Source: Dirofilaria immitis
Lineage: Eukaryota; Nematoda; Chromadorea; Rhabditida; Onchocercidae
Direction of reading: 5' to 3'
Length of the DNA stretch: 64,000 nt
Assembly: GCA_024305405.1 (NCBI GenBank)
Contig: JAKNDB010000068.1
Location: forward strand, 5,881,501 to 5,945,500
Shown here piece by piece: positions 50,301 through 63,526 of the stretch (positions are counted from its first letter, which is position 1; the number at the start of each line of letters is the position of its first letter). A model generated the notes under the pieces. That model did no database searches. It was not told the DNA's origin and saw only the letters and a list, made by a program, of their open reading frames with translations. A program made the position numbers and the translations under genes.

Positions 50301-53042
50301 TTATTTATAGCATTATTTTAATGATTACAGCTGCCTTGTGATTTTGTTCGACGGAGCTGTGCTATGAAATTTATAGAATATTTATCTGAAAGATTTGTAA
50401 TATTGAAAAGAATCTAAAAGATGATTTTGATTATAAGTTAGTTACTTTTTTTCGCTTGATTTTAGATATTTTTAGGATGGTATTCCGGTCCAGCGATCTG
50501 CTTTCTATACAGTACCAGATTTGGATGAAAGCGGCAAATTACCGCTGTTTAAGGTTAAGAAATTTTTAAAAAAACTAGGAATTTTTTGAATCAGTGTGAT
50601 CAGTATATATAAATAAGATTAGCTGAAATCTTTTGGCTGAATGATTTAGTAGAATATGGAATTATTCGATCTTCCTGATTAGAAGCGATTTCTTTCTAAA
50701 CTTTTCTTAAGGTTTCTTTTTCTTCAGCCAAGCTTTTATGGTACCGATGATCATCGTGCTCTTATCGAGGCATTCATTATCGAATTTATGACAGCATATG
50801 ATGATCCAGATGTTAATAATAGGAAAAATCTAATTAATGCTTACGACGAAAATGTTAGTCTTCTTTTGTCCGTTTTATAATTTGTAAAATGCGATTTAGC
50901 TTGATATTGGTGCTGGAAAATGTTTGCTGAAAAGTTGGCTTTTTTTTGCATGTGTCATTATTTTAATGACTTTTAATATTTCTGATGCCGGCAGGTAATT
51001 TTATATTGATAAAAATGATAAATTTTCTCGTCAAATGAGCAGTTTATTAATTTCCGGTTTTTAGGCTACATTCACAATGTGTGCTGAAAATCTAACGGAT
51101 GCAAATGAGAGAAGCCTTATTTTAATCCAAGGTAAATGGCAATTTGTTATGCTGCAATTAACTTACATCATTATCATTTCTGTTTTATTATTAAAATCTG
51201 CTATATTATAGTTCAAATGCTTTTGATAATAAATGATATACTTTTAAAATTATTGAGCTTCAAAATTTAGATATCTCAATACTTTTTTGTTTTGTAATCA
51301 TTATGATTGAAGATGGAAATTTTAAATAGAAATAATTTGTTTGTGGAAGAATGGAGAAAACGAATGTCATTAATACATACATCATTATAGCATATATAGT
51401 ACGTACCGTAAAACATCACACAATATCAAATGCATGGAAAGATGGGAACGTTTTCGAGAAAAAGTAGTATATAAAGGAGCTATGGATATCATTGTTGCCT
51501 TACGAAAACTTCCAGTTACCAAACATTTGATGGATACGTTTTTGGTTGATGTTTCATTAATAACTGTAAGTTTAGTAATTTTGCCACAATTGAAACTGGC
51601 TTAAGATTAGTTTAGGAATGACTGAAATGTTTTATTGATTGCATAATGTCAGCTGTCATTTACTAATACTATTATTGAATATTCAGAACAATGAAATGTT
51701 TATTGTGAAATGATAGAAGATTTATTATTCATAGCAGAAGGAAATTAGTTCAATTTTTTTGAATATCAACTTCTTAGTATTTATTAAATTCATAAAATTT
51801 TATTTTTATTTATTATTTTTAGCAGGAGGTGTGATAAACATACCTAACATGGATTTTTATATATATATAGAATCTCAGTTCATAGTCAAGCTATGAATTT
51901 GTTTTTTAATCTCATTACATTTTTGCAAAGAAACAATTTTTAGGACAAGCATATGTGTTTCGCTGTGGAAGGTTTTTTTCGTGATGGTTTGGAGAAAGTT
52001 GGAGATGATGATGAACTTAGATTCTTTTGCCGTAATTTTGTTGTTGTGAACAAAGGTGTTGGGTAAGTTTCCATTTGTTTTTGCAGATATTCATGTTTTC
52101 TGATACTCGATAATGAGAACATAAGGAAATCTTGTCGGCAAGTTACAGATTATAAGCAGGTGAATTGTGTTCGCATTACTGATGAATGCCTAGCTGCAGC
52201 AAAAAAGATTGCAGTTAAAAATTAGTTTATTTTTACCAATATCAATTGCTTTTTCATTTGACTTTTCAGCTGCTTCATTTTAAAAACTTTTAGCTCCTCA
52301 GTTTTTTTCTGCCATTCAAAAAGTTATGCATTTTATTCTTAGGAAGATAGCAGTTGTCAACGATATGTTGTTTGTCAGTGGAGTGTTTATGGAGCGAATA
52401 CAACGTTATAAATCGATGATTACGAATTCTTTAAAAGTTTGATCTTCTTTCATTTTATTACAAGTTTCTACTCTTTGTTTGCTTTAATCAGTGATTGAAA
52501 GTTATTGCAAAGAAAATATTTCCATGAAAACACTTTTAGGTACCTGCAGATGCTACAGTTGCAACAACAAATGCAATGGGTGGCATGTCTATAGCCGATG
52601 GTATTCAGAGCCCCGCTGCATTGGTCATTCAACAACAAGGACCAACACCAGCAGAGCGCGCTGCAGCGGGTGATCAGCAAATGCAGCAACAGATGGTTGA
52701 GGCATTTTGCCGAGAAAGTAGAATGAAACCAGAATGGTCTAAGAAATGTTTGATTGATCAAAATTGGAATTACGAGGTTTGTTTTAATGTATTTTTCCGA
52801 AACAAATTTTAAAATCGAATCAATACATTAAAAAAACCAGTTGACATCAAAAATCATCATTTTGAAGAATTTGAGATCTGATTTTCTCAACAGAATAAAA
52901 CAAATATAAAGCAAAGTCAGAAATTTATTTCTGAGAGTGACGATTTTTTTATTGACATAGTGGTATCCTTTTGATGTTTTAGGCTGCAGGACAAGCATTC
53001 TTAGCTGTACGTGATAAAATTCCAGTTGAAGCTTTCCAATAA
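47377..53042 (+). CDS. nxf-1: mRNA export receptor NXF1/TAP homologue
   Basis: Exons: 47377-47492, 47607-47687, 47800-47918, 47995-48123, 48425-48556, 48684-48753, 49226-49335, 49590-49676, 49892-50000, 50238-50274, 50476-50553, 50728-50853, 51065-51132, 51400-51565, 51944-52062, 52343-52436, 52540-52776, 52983-53042; about 646 residues. Order: acidic and Gly/Arg-rich N-terminus, RRM-like domain (PLLFRVDRGDITFFVEDDD), leucine-rich repeats ending NNPLCGSYSAAEVYL, NTF2-like domain (FYGTDDHRALIEAF; HMCFAVEGFFRDG), and a C-terminal UBA-like domain (MKPEWSKKCL, WNYEAAGQAF). NXF1 carries mRNA through the nuclear pore with p15/NXT. Start: MSRRSGHQKW at 47377 needs one extra A in the run 47413-47418; ATG 47403 opens the same downstream frame without it. 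A base is missing near 49951. The join 47687-47800 is out of phase unless a donor at 47668 is used. Confidence 0.92.
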
Positions 53043-55132
53043 CAGTTATATTTCATTATGAAAGCTTGTTCCGGAAAATTTCGGGTCATAATTTTTGGCG
53101 TATTATGAAATATCGTGTGAATTTCTGCCATGTACAATGATTTCAATAATGAAGTGTTTTTTTTAATGATTCGTTTAGTTTCTTATAAGATTTCCTTTAG
53201 TACTGTATGACAATACTTCATTTTGCGTTTTTAGAAAATTAGGTTATTCTAGTAAGTTTATCTCAGTTCTGAGCTGTAAGTGATTATGGATTTCTGCGAT
53301 AGATACTGAGTTCTAAAATATGCCAAGTATATTATGCGTTATGTCTCATTGTTCTTTTATCTCACTTATTTTGCTTGTGAAGCAAAATTCGATGAAGGAA
53401 GTCTTTTAGTCCATTTAAAGTAGGCACTTTTTTTCCTTTTTTTTTGCAATTATTTTTAATAGAAAATAATTAATTGTTGAGTTATTTAATGTAATTGTCT
53501 AATTTTGTGATATAGGAAATTTGAATATCAGCAACCCGTTATTTTAAGTTTTACGTTTTTTGGATTTCATGAAATATTTTGAAATTTTGTTAATGTTTTG
53601 AAATTTCGATAGCAGTTTTATCTATGATGAGATTTGTTGACAAATGCGCTTGAAAGGTTGATCTTATTTTTAATCTTTTACTTATTCTTAATCTTCTAAT
53701 GTATTTTTCTCCACATTTAGTTATTGTAATTGTAGTATCACCGTATAACATTATCTGGGAAATGTTACCATTTTGTCTTTTTTTTGAATTGAGGCGAGAG
53801 GGAACAAAGTTGTGGAAAATTTCTATATTTCATCATGTCACTAACTCAGAATATATATCATGACTAAATAGAAAAGCAGTTATTTCTTGTTTCGTAAAAG
53901 CCGGAAAGTTGGACCTGGTAGCAGTATCAGACGATTCACGATGAATGTCCCACAAAAATTTTCTTGATTATGTTTTGGGACCTAATTTATTCCTTAAGAG
54001 AAAAGGAGTCATTAGGCGGATATGCCAGCTCCTTAGTATGGCTGTTGCCAAAGAGAAAGAGAGAGAGCCTCTTTCTTCGTTTTACTGCGTTGCCTTGTAT
54101 TTTTCTATCGCTGTTACTGCTTCCTTTTCCATTACTTAAAGGTCCTTTTTGTTTACGTTGCAAGAAATTTTTTCGGTGACAATGCATATATTATTTGAGT
54201 TTTTGATTTGGTATTCGACTGTTTTCATTGCTAATTTTGTCCTTTCTTGCCTCAGTGATCATTTTATTTTTGCTATACTAAATGATTTATGTATTTTCAT
54301 GTTTTTCAATAAATTTATGATATTATACTGCTTGTTCGAATAAAAGATCATTCTATATTTATTACTTTTCTTGCTATTTATCATTTATAATCTGAAACTA
54401 TTAGGTATTTCTTGAAAATTCTCTCATTCAAAATATCATACTTTGATCTATGGGACGCGAGACATATATATACATTCTTTTCTATTATTTTTATTACAAT
54501 TTGGCTGTTTTTCTTTTGGTAGACTTAGTGTGATTGTTGCATATCAATCGTTGATTATATTATTAGTATTTCTTAGTTTTAGCTCAAATTTTTTGAAGTA
54601 TTTAACATTAGAAATAGTAATGGGAACCTATAAATCATTATTAAAGGTAATCCAAAATTTGTCGATAGATTTCATAAAACTGAGTTCTAGATAATTATTT
54701 AAGCATAGCAGTATGATTCAATTTAAACGTTGACATTCAGGAATGTCATTTGAAATTGAACTTATACAAAAATAGCAAAGCATAATAAGAATTATTATTA
54801 TTATTGAATTCGCATGCGGAATTAAATTTGGTATTGATTCGTTTAAAATACGAATGTATGAATTCATACACTTTGATGTAAATCAGTAAATTAACCTCTT
54901 GGCCACAGATCAATAATCTTTGACCGTTTCTCAAACGCTGTATGAAGTGATTATATAATTAGATGATGTAACATTCATATAAAGCAAGTGTTAATTAATA
55001 ATATGATATATCTAGCCATATATAGCAGTAGTTTCTTCTAATTTTATGGTTTTTGGCTAATATTTCCACAGACGATTTTACAAAAATTAGACATTATTTG
55101 CGAATTCTTGTAGTTTACTGAAAGAAAAGTTC
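53043..55132. other. Spacer between nxf-1 and the Mlx gene
   Basis: It holds the nxf-1 3' untranslated region and AT-rich DNA. Overlapping short frames near 53945-54190 on both strands do not resemble a protein family, and I do not call a gene. Confidence 0.4.
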
Positions 55133-56691
55133 ATGTCATCGAATTCGTCACCAGAAATACCAGGTGGTTCACGTAGTTCGAAAGATAGTCCTGATTCAAC
55201 AGATCGTAAAAAGCAACTCATTTAAGATGCGAACGACAACGTCGAGAAGCTATTAATGTTCGTTGGTTTTAATTAATTCTAAATTACCAGTCTAATCAAT
55301 TAAAAATAGTTGAGATATTTTTGAATTTCAGGGTTATTAATATAAGTTGGAGTATATCTATTTCACTGTAAATTATTTTTAAATCAATTTTTTGAACTCA
55401 TTTCGACATTAGAAATTTGAAATTTGAATTGCTTTTTCAGTGAAAAATGTATTTTTATCGCTTTTACGTTACAGTATTGTATTAACATTTATTTGATATG
55501 CATCATCGATTGTAGATTATTTCAGTGCGCTTCATTTACTAGTTTGTGATTACTTGTTCAAAACTCGGAAGTTAAAGAAGACATCCTACATAAATTTATA
55601 AGATTACTCATCTGTCATTCTTTAGTAGAACGTGAAAGTAAAGAAAAAACGAAATTATATTATCTGAATGTTCTTTGTAGGAAATTAACATGAAATGGTG
55701 TGATTGAATTTTTACGACAAATTTTTCAATTCCTAAGGATTTAGATTGGATATCAGGAGCTGAAGGAATTGTTGCCACCATCATTTTCACCGATTGGGTG
55801 TAAAACGACTAATGCGGCAATTTTGTTTCGTGCAGCTGATTATTTAAATCAATTAAAAAAGAAGAAGAAAATCTGAATGAAACACTTTCCCAATTAACTG
55901 CGCAGGTTTACGTTTGTCGTAATTTTTGCTCATATATTTTGCAGTTTTTAATGTCTTTTCCTGAAGCATATTTTTCTAATATTTTTGTTTATATAGGTAT
56001 CAGCACTCGAACTTATTGCCAAGCAATATGAAAATATGGCAGTAAGCAGTTGTGCATCTAATAGATCTTCGATCCAGTGTCAAGTTGTACGTTGTTTTCG
56101 TTTCGAATAACAAAAATCAAATTTAGATTAATTTTTAATTATTTAACGTCATTGGTTTTCATTATTTTGCTCAAAAAAGATTTATTTTCTCCATTAGATA
56201 ATAATGCAGCTATTCTCCATAACAATTTATTTTACAGACTGAGGCATGAGGAATCATTCTATTTTGACTTTTTGATGTTTTTAGAATATTTTTGACTTTT
56301 CCATAATATTTTTGTTATCTTTTAATTACCAAATATTATATTCTTTGTGATACAGTGGTAATATATATTCTTCATTTATGATTTATTTCTTCTGTACTTA
56401 AATTATTTTCAGATGCAAGCTTTCCTTGATTCTTGTTTTATTTCGTTTCGCAGACATGTGAATGTTTCTAATTTACAATCCGTAATAGCGACGCTGTTAT
56501 CTTGGGTGGAAATCCTGGATTATGATGTTATTTTTAATGTTATTCTTTTCGTTTTGATTTTCATGAAATGAGCGAATTTCCTGAAGATTTTTTCTGAACA
56601 TTTCCTTTTATTATTTGTTATAAAGAAATAATTGTATCTTTTTACAGAAAATCTCTCGAGATACATTAGACGCTGTGTATAAATATTGACG
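55133..56691 (+). CDS. mxl-2: Mlx-type bHLH-zip transcription factor
   Basis: Five exons (55133-55257, 55745-55905, 55997-56083, 56413-56526, 56650-56691) give about 176 residues. A short Ser-rich start leads to a basic region, THLRCERQRREAIN, with His30, Glu34 and Arg38 in the spacing that reads E-box DNA. Then come helix 1 (YQELKELLPP), the loop with GCKTTNAAIL, helix 2 (RAADYLNQL), a zipper (LSQLTAQVSALELIAKQYE) and a C-terminal domain like that of Mlx (AFLDSCFISF.., LLSWVE). Mlx pairs with Mondo-type factors (MML-1 in C. elegans) in nutrient-responsive transcription. Two breaks need one A each: the runs at 55208-55212 and 55855-55860. Without them the bHLH would be cut off at residue 30, so an uncorrected prediction would miss this gene. 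Confidence 0.88.
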
Positions 56692-57251
56692 TTGGATATT
56701 CAATGGTTTCTATGTTCGTTTTTCCAAAGAAAAATGTATAGATATGATCACTTCCTGTTTATAATCACATTCTTCATTCATATTAATCTATTTTATGCAT
56801 TATTTTTCTTGCCTGCAGTCTTTGTATTTAGATTTAGAAAAAGCGATTCCATCTTAGATTATCAGTTATCAGTATTGTCTGATGGATGTTCTCTAAAATT
56901 TTTTATAAGGAATTTTATCTGAAGTTGACAGGGCAATTGCAATTGTTCGATCATTCAAGCATTGTATGGAGTTCTCAGAAAGATCATATTTCTAATTGTT
57001 TAACTATAATTCACAATATTAACTCCTAAACTATTATAATCAATCAATTTGATTGGTGATTATTTATATGATCAGAATATCTTTTATACTCTTTTACTAA
57101 TTTATTGAGCTAACATTTTGTTAAACTTTTCATTTCATTAAATTAATTTGAGTTTGTTCCGGTAGTTTTTTTATTCACATTTGGATTTGATTCATCTTGA
57201 TGGTTAGAATTATTATCAAATCATTTTTTGCATATCTTCGTTGTAATATTT

Positions 57252-57310
57252 ACTGCCTTTAGTTACCCTTATTATTCTGTACCGCCTTTAGTATACTGTT
57301 ATTATTCTGT
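57252..57310. repeat. 29/30-bp tandem duplication
   Basis: Two copies of an actgcctttag..ttattattctgt unit lie side by side (57252-57280 and 57281-57310) with a few differences. Confidence 0.75.
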
Positions 57311-58736
57311 ACCTTTTATTTTCCGTCTAATTTTGAATGCAAATTAATTGGGATCTTTTACATAAGTAAAGCATTATTTCAGAATATTTATAATGAATGT
57401 GCTTGGTTCGCTTATTTCTTTGGTTTTGGGTTTTCATTATTTTGGGCGAGAAAATTCAATTATTAATCGTAAATGATGACATGACGAAAAAAATAATGTA
57501 GAAAATGATTGGGGTTGGAATTGGAGCGCTTAATTAATTATGCAAGAGAAAATGGAATCAGTTGACTGGATTAGTTCAAAATTAAGTTTGGTCCGGATTT
57601 TGGCATAATTTCACAGAATTAAGTGCGAGACGATCGTTTTTCATTGACAATGTTTAAGTGGGAAGTAATTTATCGATAGCTCGTTTTCTATTTTATGTAG
57701 AAACTTTGGATTAATGATTGAAAAACCTCGGGTAGGTTAGGATTTGGATAAATGCATAATGCGAGATAGTTTTGAGTGGGTCAAGTAGATTGGGATGGAA
57801 GTAAATAATTTCAAGTTAGTCTTTGAAAACAAGCATTTGCATAATTTAAACTTCTAATAATTCATTGAGGAGAATAATGATAAGGATAATTCAGTAGGTA
57901 AGCAATTATTATATGATTTTTTTGGAAGAAATTATTTAATAATAATTCGAGATATTCTGTGACTGAATTGTACTGTTAATTTTGGTCATTTGTTGGTGAT
58001 AAGTATGTACGTATGTGATAAGATCATTTAGCTAACTTGGGAATGGTAATATTGGAGATAATAGATTTATTATGATTTCCTTTCATTTCATCTATATTTT
58101 TGGGAACTTCATCATGGACCTCTCTTTTCAAACATATTTTTCGCCATAATTTCAGTTCTTATTCCCTACTTCTTTTCCGTTCAAAAGTCCTATAACTATA
58201 TGTTCTATCAATATTATTTACAGATCTTTCCAAAAATAAGTGATTAGATTATTGTTCTATCGTTTAACCTGATCAGTTTCAGCACAAAATGTTTATTACA
58301 GTGAATGATTAATCGGTAAGTCAGATGGTGACATATCGATTATGTGTTAGTATGTGGTTCTGTTCATCGACTGCCAAATATTATTGCCATTTACGAATTG
58401 TATTGCTGAAAATGATTGCATGAATTGATCTAACATGATAAATAATTGTTTGCTATGGAAATGGAAGGTGAAAAATTGAAATTTTTATTTTCAGAACTTT
58501 CCTTCTTTTTTGAAAAGAATTTATTTCTCTTATGCATTTTCTCTTTTCTTCAAGAAAAAAGTTTAAATGTAATTTTCCACTTTTTATTGAGAAATTATTG
58601 TTTGAGGAATTTTCTGTATAATCTAGTTGTTACGTATAATATATTTTAAAGATTACTGTATCTAATAATTAGGCATAATTATATTATAGGTATGTTATGA
58701 TTGTTGCTCTGTATCAATAATATGGTAAATTGTTGT

Positions 58737-58966
58737 GATATGTTTGTATCAGAGATATTTGGTTATTAAGATATGTTTGTACTGGGAACATTATGTTACT
58801 AAGATATATTTGTATCAAGGATACATTGTTACTAAAGGATACTTTGTTACTATATTATATTAAGGTGTTAGATTACTAAGGATAGGATATTTATATTAGA
58901 GATATTGGTCTACTAGGATATATTTTGCATTAGAAATACTGGATTACTGAGATATATTTTGTACTA
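58737..58966. repeat. Degenerate tandem repeat, about 34-bp unit, about seven copies
   Basis: Units of the form gatatgtttgtatcagagat then a block ending ttactaa repeat across 230 bases. The region ends about 170 bases before the F-box start. Confidence 0.75.
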
Positions 58967-59136
58967 GTCTAATGTATATTTCTATTGCATCACGTTACAA
59001 TATGTGCTAGTTGAAAATGTTATTTTTTTCGAAATGATATATAAAATTTAAACTTTAGAACAGTGCAGTAATTGATTATAACATTGATTTGATTAAACTT
59101 AATTTTCTTATTTTTATAGAAGAGAGAACAAATATT

Positions 59137-62100
59137 ATGATGGATTACGATAAGATTCCTGGTTGTTCCTATTCGGATGATATAGCAGTTCAGGGATCGG
59201 CGAATTGTTCTTGTTTTATGGAAGCTAGTGAAACACAACAGCTTCTTCAACTTAAGCAGTTGATTATTTCTGGTAAACTTCGAGGTGAACTTCCAGCTGG
59301 TTTCTTATCTTGTTTTCGTTATCTTCCCAACGAACTGATCATCAAGATTTGGTATATATATATTTTTATATTTTTAATATATTTATTGTTTGTGAGTGCA
59401 TTTGTATGCCTGTATTAATATTTATTTATGTATATATCTATATTTGTCTATATGTATATTAATTAATAAGTTAAAGGTTAAAAATAATAATGTGAAATGA
59501 ATAATGGTTACATAATAATAACGATGCAGAGAAATGATGGTTATGAACAATGCATTTTTAAATTCCATTTTTTCTGCAGTAATTACTCTCTTGTTTTAGA
59601 TAATATATCATAAGATTTGTAATTAATTGTAACATATTTTGTAAGATACTTAATTCAAGAAATATGTCGATTTTGAAATCTTTATTTTAAATTTATCCAA
59701 ACTTCAAGCTTTTCTGGGTCTTTTCATAATAATTTTTCTTCATTTTTTTTTATTTTTCACTTAATTTTGACAAATTTCTGTTGTGTTTTGATTCCGAAAA
59801 TGGATTTTTGCACTGACGTTGATTTCAAATTAATCAATTTTTTTGAAGACAGAGATAGTATTAACTTTATTTATTAATATGTATTTTCTGTTACTTTTCG
59901 TTCTTTTGGTTCCTCATTTTCTTAATATTTAATAGCATCGAAGTATTAAAATTGCAGGAGCTATTTATCAGCAAAGGAGTTACGAGGCTTTCGTCTTGTT
60001 TCAAAGCATTGGAAATTATTATGGGAAGAACATATTAAGAGTAGCCGTAAAGCAATCACCAAACTGAGTATAGCATTAGATGGAGATGATGGAAAAGTAA
60101 TGTTTACAACATATTACTTTTGAGATTACTGACAAAACATTAGCTCAAAAGTTTTAATATATTAGATGAAGTATATATTAGATTGGATTTGATAATTGCT
60201 ATGTTTGGCTGTTAGATTTTGTTGATAAGAAATTGAAAATTTAGGCATTAAATAGTTTATAATACTTTGCCTTTTGTTGTTAGTAGAAATTTAAAGTACA
60301 TTTGAAGTTTGTTTGTTTCGTATTTCTGTTATATATTTCTAGTATTCATTCTAGATTTTATTCTTGCGGCTTAATTTTTATAATTTTTCTTTTGCAGTTA
60401 GTATTAAAAGCTGTTTCAAATTCATATTTTGGACGTCAAGTGAATGTTCCAAATATTGAAGAAAATATTCAACAGGCTTTTTCATTGATAACATTTCCAG
60501 CTGGTACATATCGTTGACATTTGTCTTTATCGTTTCATCTTTCATATTATTATTATAAAAATCGTATTGACGTATTTAAACTATGAATTTATCAATGAAA
60601 ATTTTCCATTTATCTCACATATTTTTACAAAAATATGATGCATGAAAATATTGATCGCAAATATTTTTTGTTAAAACGGTTTTTTTTCATAATATATTAT
60701 AGATCCAATAAATTTTAGTTGTAAAATAGAAATTGCTTTAAGATCATTTGTATAATTTCCAAAGTTGATATATCTATTCAAACTTACGAAGAATTACATC
60801 GAAACGAACATTAGAGATTTTGTTTTGATATAAAATTTTACATTTAAGAAATCACTTATAGGTTGCGTTCTTTTTTTAAAGACGTTTATTTATTAATTGA
60901 ATTCTTCATTATTTTTAAGCTTTTCATCTTTTTTTCTATTTTATCTTTCTTGAGACTAATTTGAATTTATCAAGCTAGACTGAAATGGGAAGGTATTTTT
61001 GATTTTTGTAAATGACATATATATTCATATTTCAGTGCCCGATCTCTTCTGTATTAATTGCCTGATGCTATATGGTGAAACAGCGAGTGAGAGAATTCTA
61101 CGATTAATTACAAAGCAAGATTGGGTTATTCATACTGTAGTATTTGAAGGTCAATTACAAAGTTTAACAGAAGAGAATTTGTGCATTTTTCTACAAGCTA
61201 TGTGCATGCGGATAACAGGAAATTTTCGACTTTCTCTTCATTTTCAAGTATTTTTTTATAATTTTTCATTAATTTATCATTTAGAATATTTAAAATCAAT
61301 TATTATTGATAGATGCAGTCGCTTTCATATTTTTATTTTGAAAAGGCTTCAAGCAAAATGATGCAAGTGAAAATAAGTTTTATAAAATTGATTTATGTCA
61401 AACTTGATGATTAAATATTCTTTGGACTATTCTAAATAATTATTATTAGCTTTAATGTAAAAGATAATGATAGAAAGGAAGTAGGTCGTATGAATGAAAA
61501 ATAGCCGGAAGTAATAGAAAAATCTGAGACAATAAGACAATAATTTCATATTTTTGCTTGAAGCCTTTTCAAAATTTTCAACATATTTTCAACATTATTT
61601 AGCCTAACATTATACATAGATTGGCATATTTTATTTAAGAAAATGCTACATTTAAAAAATAAAGTTCATACTACAATCTTTTATTAGATTATGGGAAAGT
61701 TTTCGATTGAGTAATTTATCTTTTTAGAACGCTTCCTTTCGTCAGCTGTTATCTCAGACAACATCATTGAGGCTTGCAATTCGAAGTTAATGGAATTTGT
61801 TATAGATCTCAATACCGAGTGTATTAAAAAGTAAATTCTTTTCTCGTCATTTTGTTTAAAAGTATTTTTTTATGTTTCTAAGAATATTTTTGATATAAAA
61901 AGTGAAAATGAATTATAATAATTTTTTTCTTATTTTCCAGCCAACCGATAGCGCTGACAGACCAATGTTTGCCATATTTGATTCGCGATGAAATATTTGC
62001 GGTCATACCAACATCAAAAATTACAATTAATGGTATTGCTGCAGCACTTAAGGTTGACTATTTGATGGTATTCTAATTTGCAATTCAAATTTATTTTATT

Positions 62101-63526
62101 GATTGATATTTGTAATCGGTCAAATTATTCTTAAAATTATATGATTTCATGATAAATCTTTTAAGAAAATTTGTTAAAAACACAGTATGAGAGAAGATGG
62201 GAAGGTTTATTTTCATTTAAAAGCTTCCAAGTTCAAAAACTTCAATGCAAGTTTAGCTTGCTACTGATATATCATATTAGATACGCGCATAATATGAAAT
62301 CTTAACTTTTTATACGAATTCACTTAGCCACTTGTTTGATACATTAAAAGTTCACATCGATATAGAATTTTGCTTTTTAGAATTCTCCGAAATATTTTTT
62401 TATAAAGATTTTATTGAAATAATTTGACAAAAAAGTAATTGAAAATCGATTTCAGGCATTTTTTTCCGAAGTAATCGAGTATCGAATGGAGTTAATTTCT
62501 TCACTACTCGAGCACTCACTCAACGACTTTGTCTTGGCTTGTCGGAAGCTATTACAGCTAAAAGAGTTGGCGCAATAAGAGTTACTGTAAATCAGGTTTT
62601 AATTAATCGGTGTTATCATGCATCAAGCGGTCGTATAGGCTGTGACGTGGTATGTTTTTTGTTGTTTGATGCTAGTATTTTTAACACTGAAATTAATATA
62701 ATTATAAAAAAAAAAGAGTAAAAGAATTAACCAACCTGATCAATGAGTAAATGAAAGATAATACGATGATTGGAACGTAAAGTTTTGCGGAATAATAGTA
62801 TTATGGACGGGCAGTATTGAATTCATAACAATTTTGAGAATATCAGAATATCTTATTTTTTATTATCCTTCTGTTCAGCAGAAGAAAAACTAATTGTGAC
62901 GAATTTTAGTGTTATTTTTTAGGAAAGTTTAGCTAATTGAAAAATATTGATGTGATTACGAAAAATTTTTTTGAAACGGTATCTAATTTTATATTTCAGA
63001 AAATGAAGAATATGAAAGATGTTGGAGTGATTGAATTTACATATAAAAATACAGGCAGTAAGCATAAAGACTCTCAAGATATACGACGGTTTTGCATCGA
63101 AATCGCTACTGAAATGGTCCGTTTTATTTAAAATTTATAATTTTTTACATCGTTTTCTTTCTTTTTAGACTTTCGAGAAATTTTATAAAAAAATTTTATG
63201 AAATATTTATTCAGAAGATTCGAGAGTATGCCGATTCGTCAGCAATCCGTGATGTTATTATACATTCAACTCCGCTAGATTCTGTTAAGTTATCAAGCAG
63301 TATTGAATATCCATCCGACATAAGCGATTTTTATGGTTACAATACTCCGGAAGATTTGAGTAATGATTACGAATACAGTGGTTATGATAGTGATGATCAA
63401 CTGGATTATGGTGATGGTTTCCTTGGGAACTTTTTTGAAATTTTTCCACTTTTTTTCTGGGGCTTGTTTTATTATCATTTCATTTGGATATTGTATATGT
63501 TATTTGCTTCTTTTTTCATATTATAA
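59137..63526 (+). CDS. F-box protein with hydrophobic C-terminus
   Basis: Nine exons (59137-59351, 59958-60096, 60398-60503, 61036-61247, 61728-61830, 61941-62052, 62456-62649, 63000-63116, 63215-63526) give about 503 residues. The F-box lies at about 63-108: LPNELIIKIWSYLSAKELRG, then FRLVSKHWKLLWEE. F-box proteins bind Skp1 and bring substrates to an SCF ubiquitin ligase. The next 300 residues have alternating helical and strand-like blocks, perhaps a nematode F-box-associated domain, but I cannot name it. The end is unusual: an acidic, Tyr/Asp-rich linker, then about 35 mostly Phe/Leu/Ile/Trp residues (PLFFWGLFYYHFIWILYMLF) to the stop. One T seems missing in the run 62459-62465, and the join 61247-61728 is one base out of phase. 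Start: ATG 59137 (or 59140), just after an acceptor-like site. Confidence 0.8.

Larger units (their letters stand above)
56692..59136. other. Spacer between the Mlx and F-box genes
   Basis: AT-rich, with no readable exon. The stretch 57480-57800 is richer in G on the plus strand. Two tandem repeats, at 57252 and 58737, are listed separately. A tttttatag acceptor-like site just before the F-box start (59111-59119) could be a trans-splice or cis-splice acceptor. Confidence 0.4.

Noticed and set aside
51065..51565. Apparent frame break between two nxf-1 exons
   Set aside because: I had miscounted a T run; the run is five T, and the exons join in phase as SLIFNPSTYRK.
53945..54343. Cluster of overlapping 60-70 codon frames after nxf-1
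   Set aside because: Frames on both strands overlap each other, none resembles a known family, and no consistent splice structure was found.
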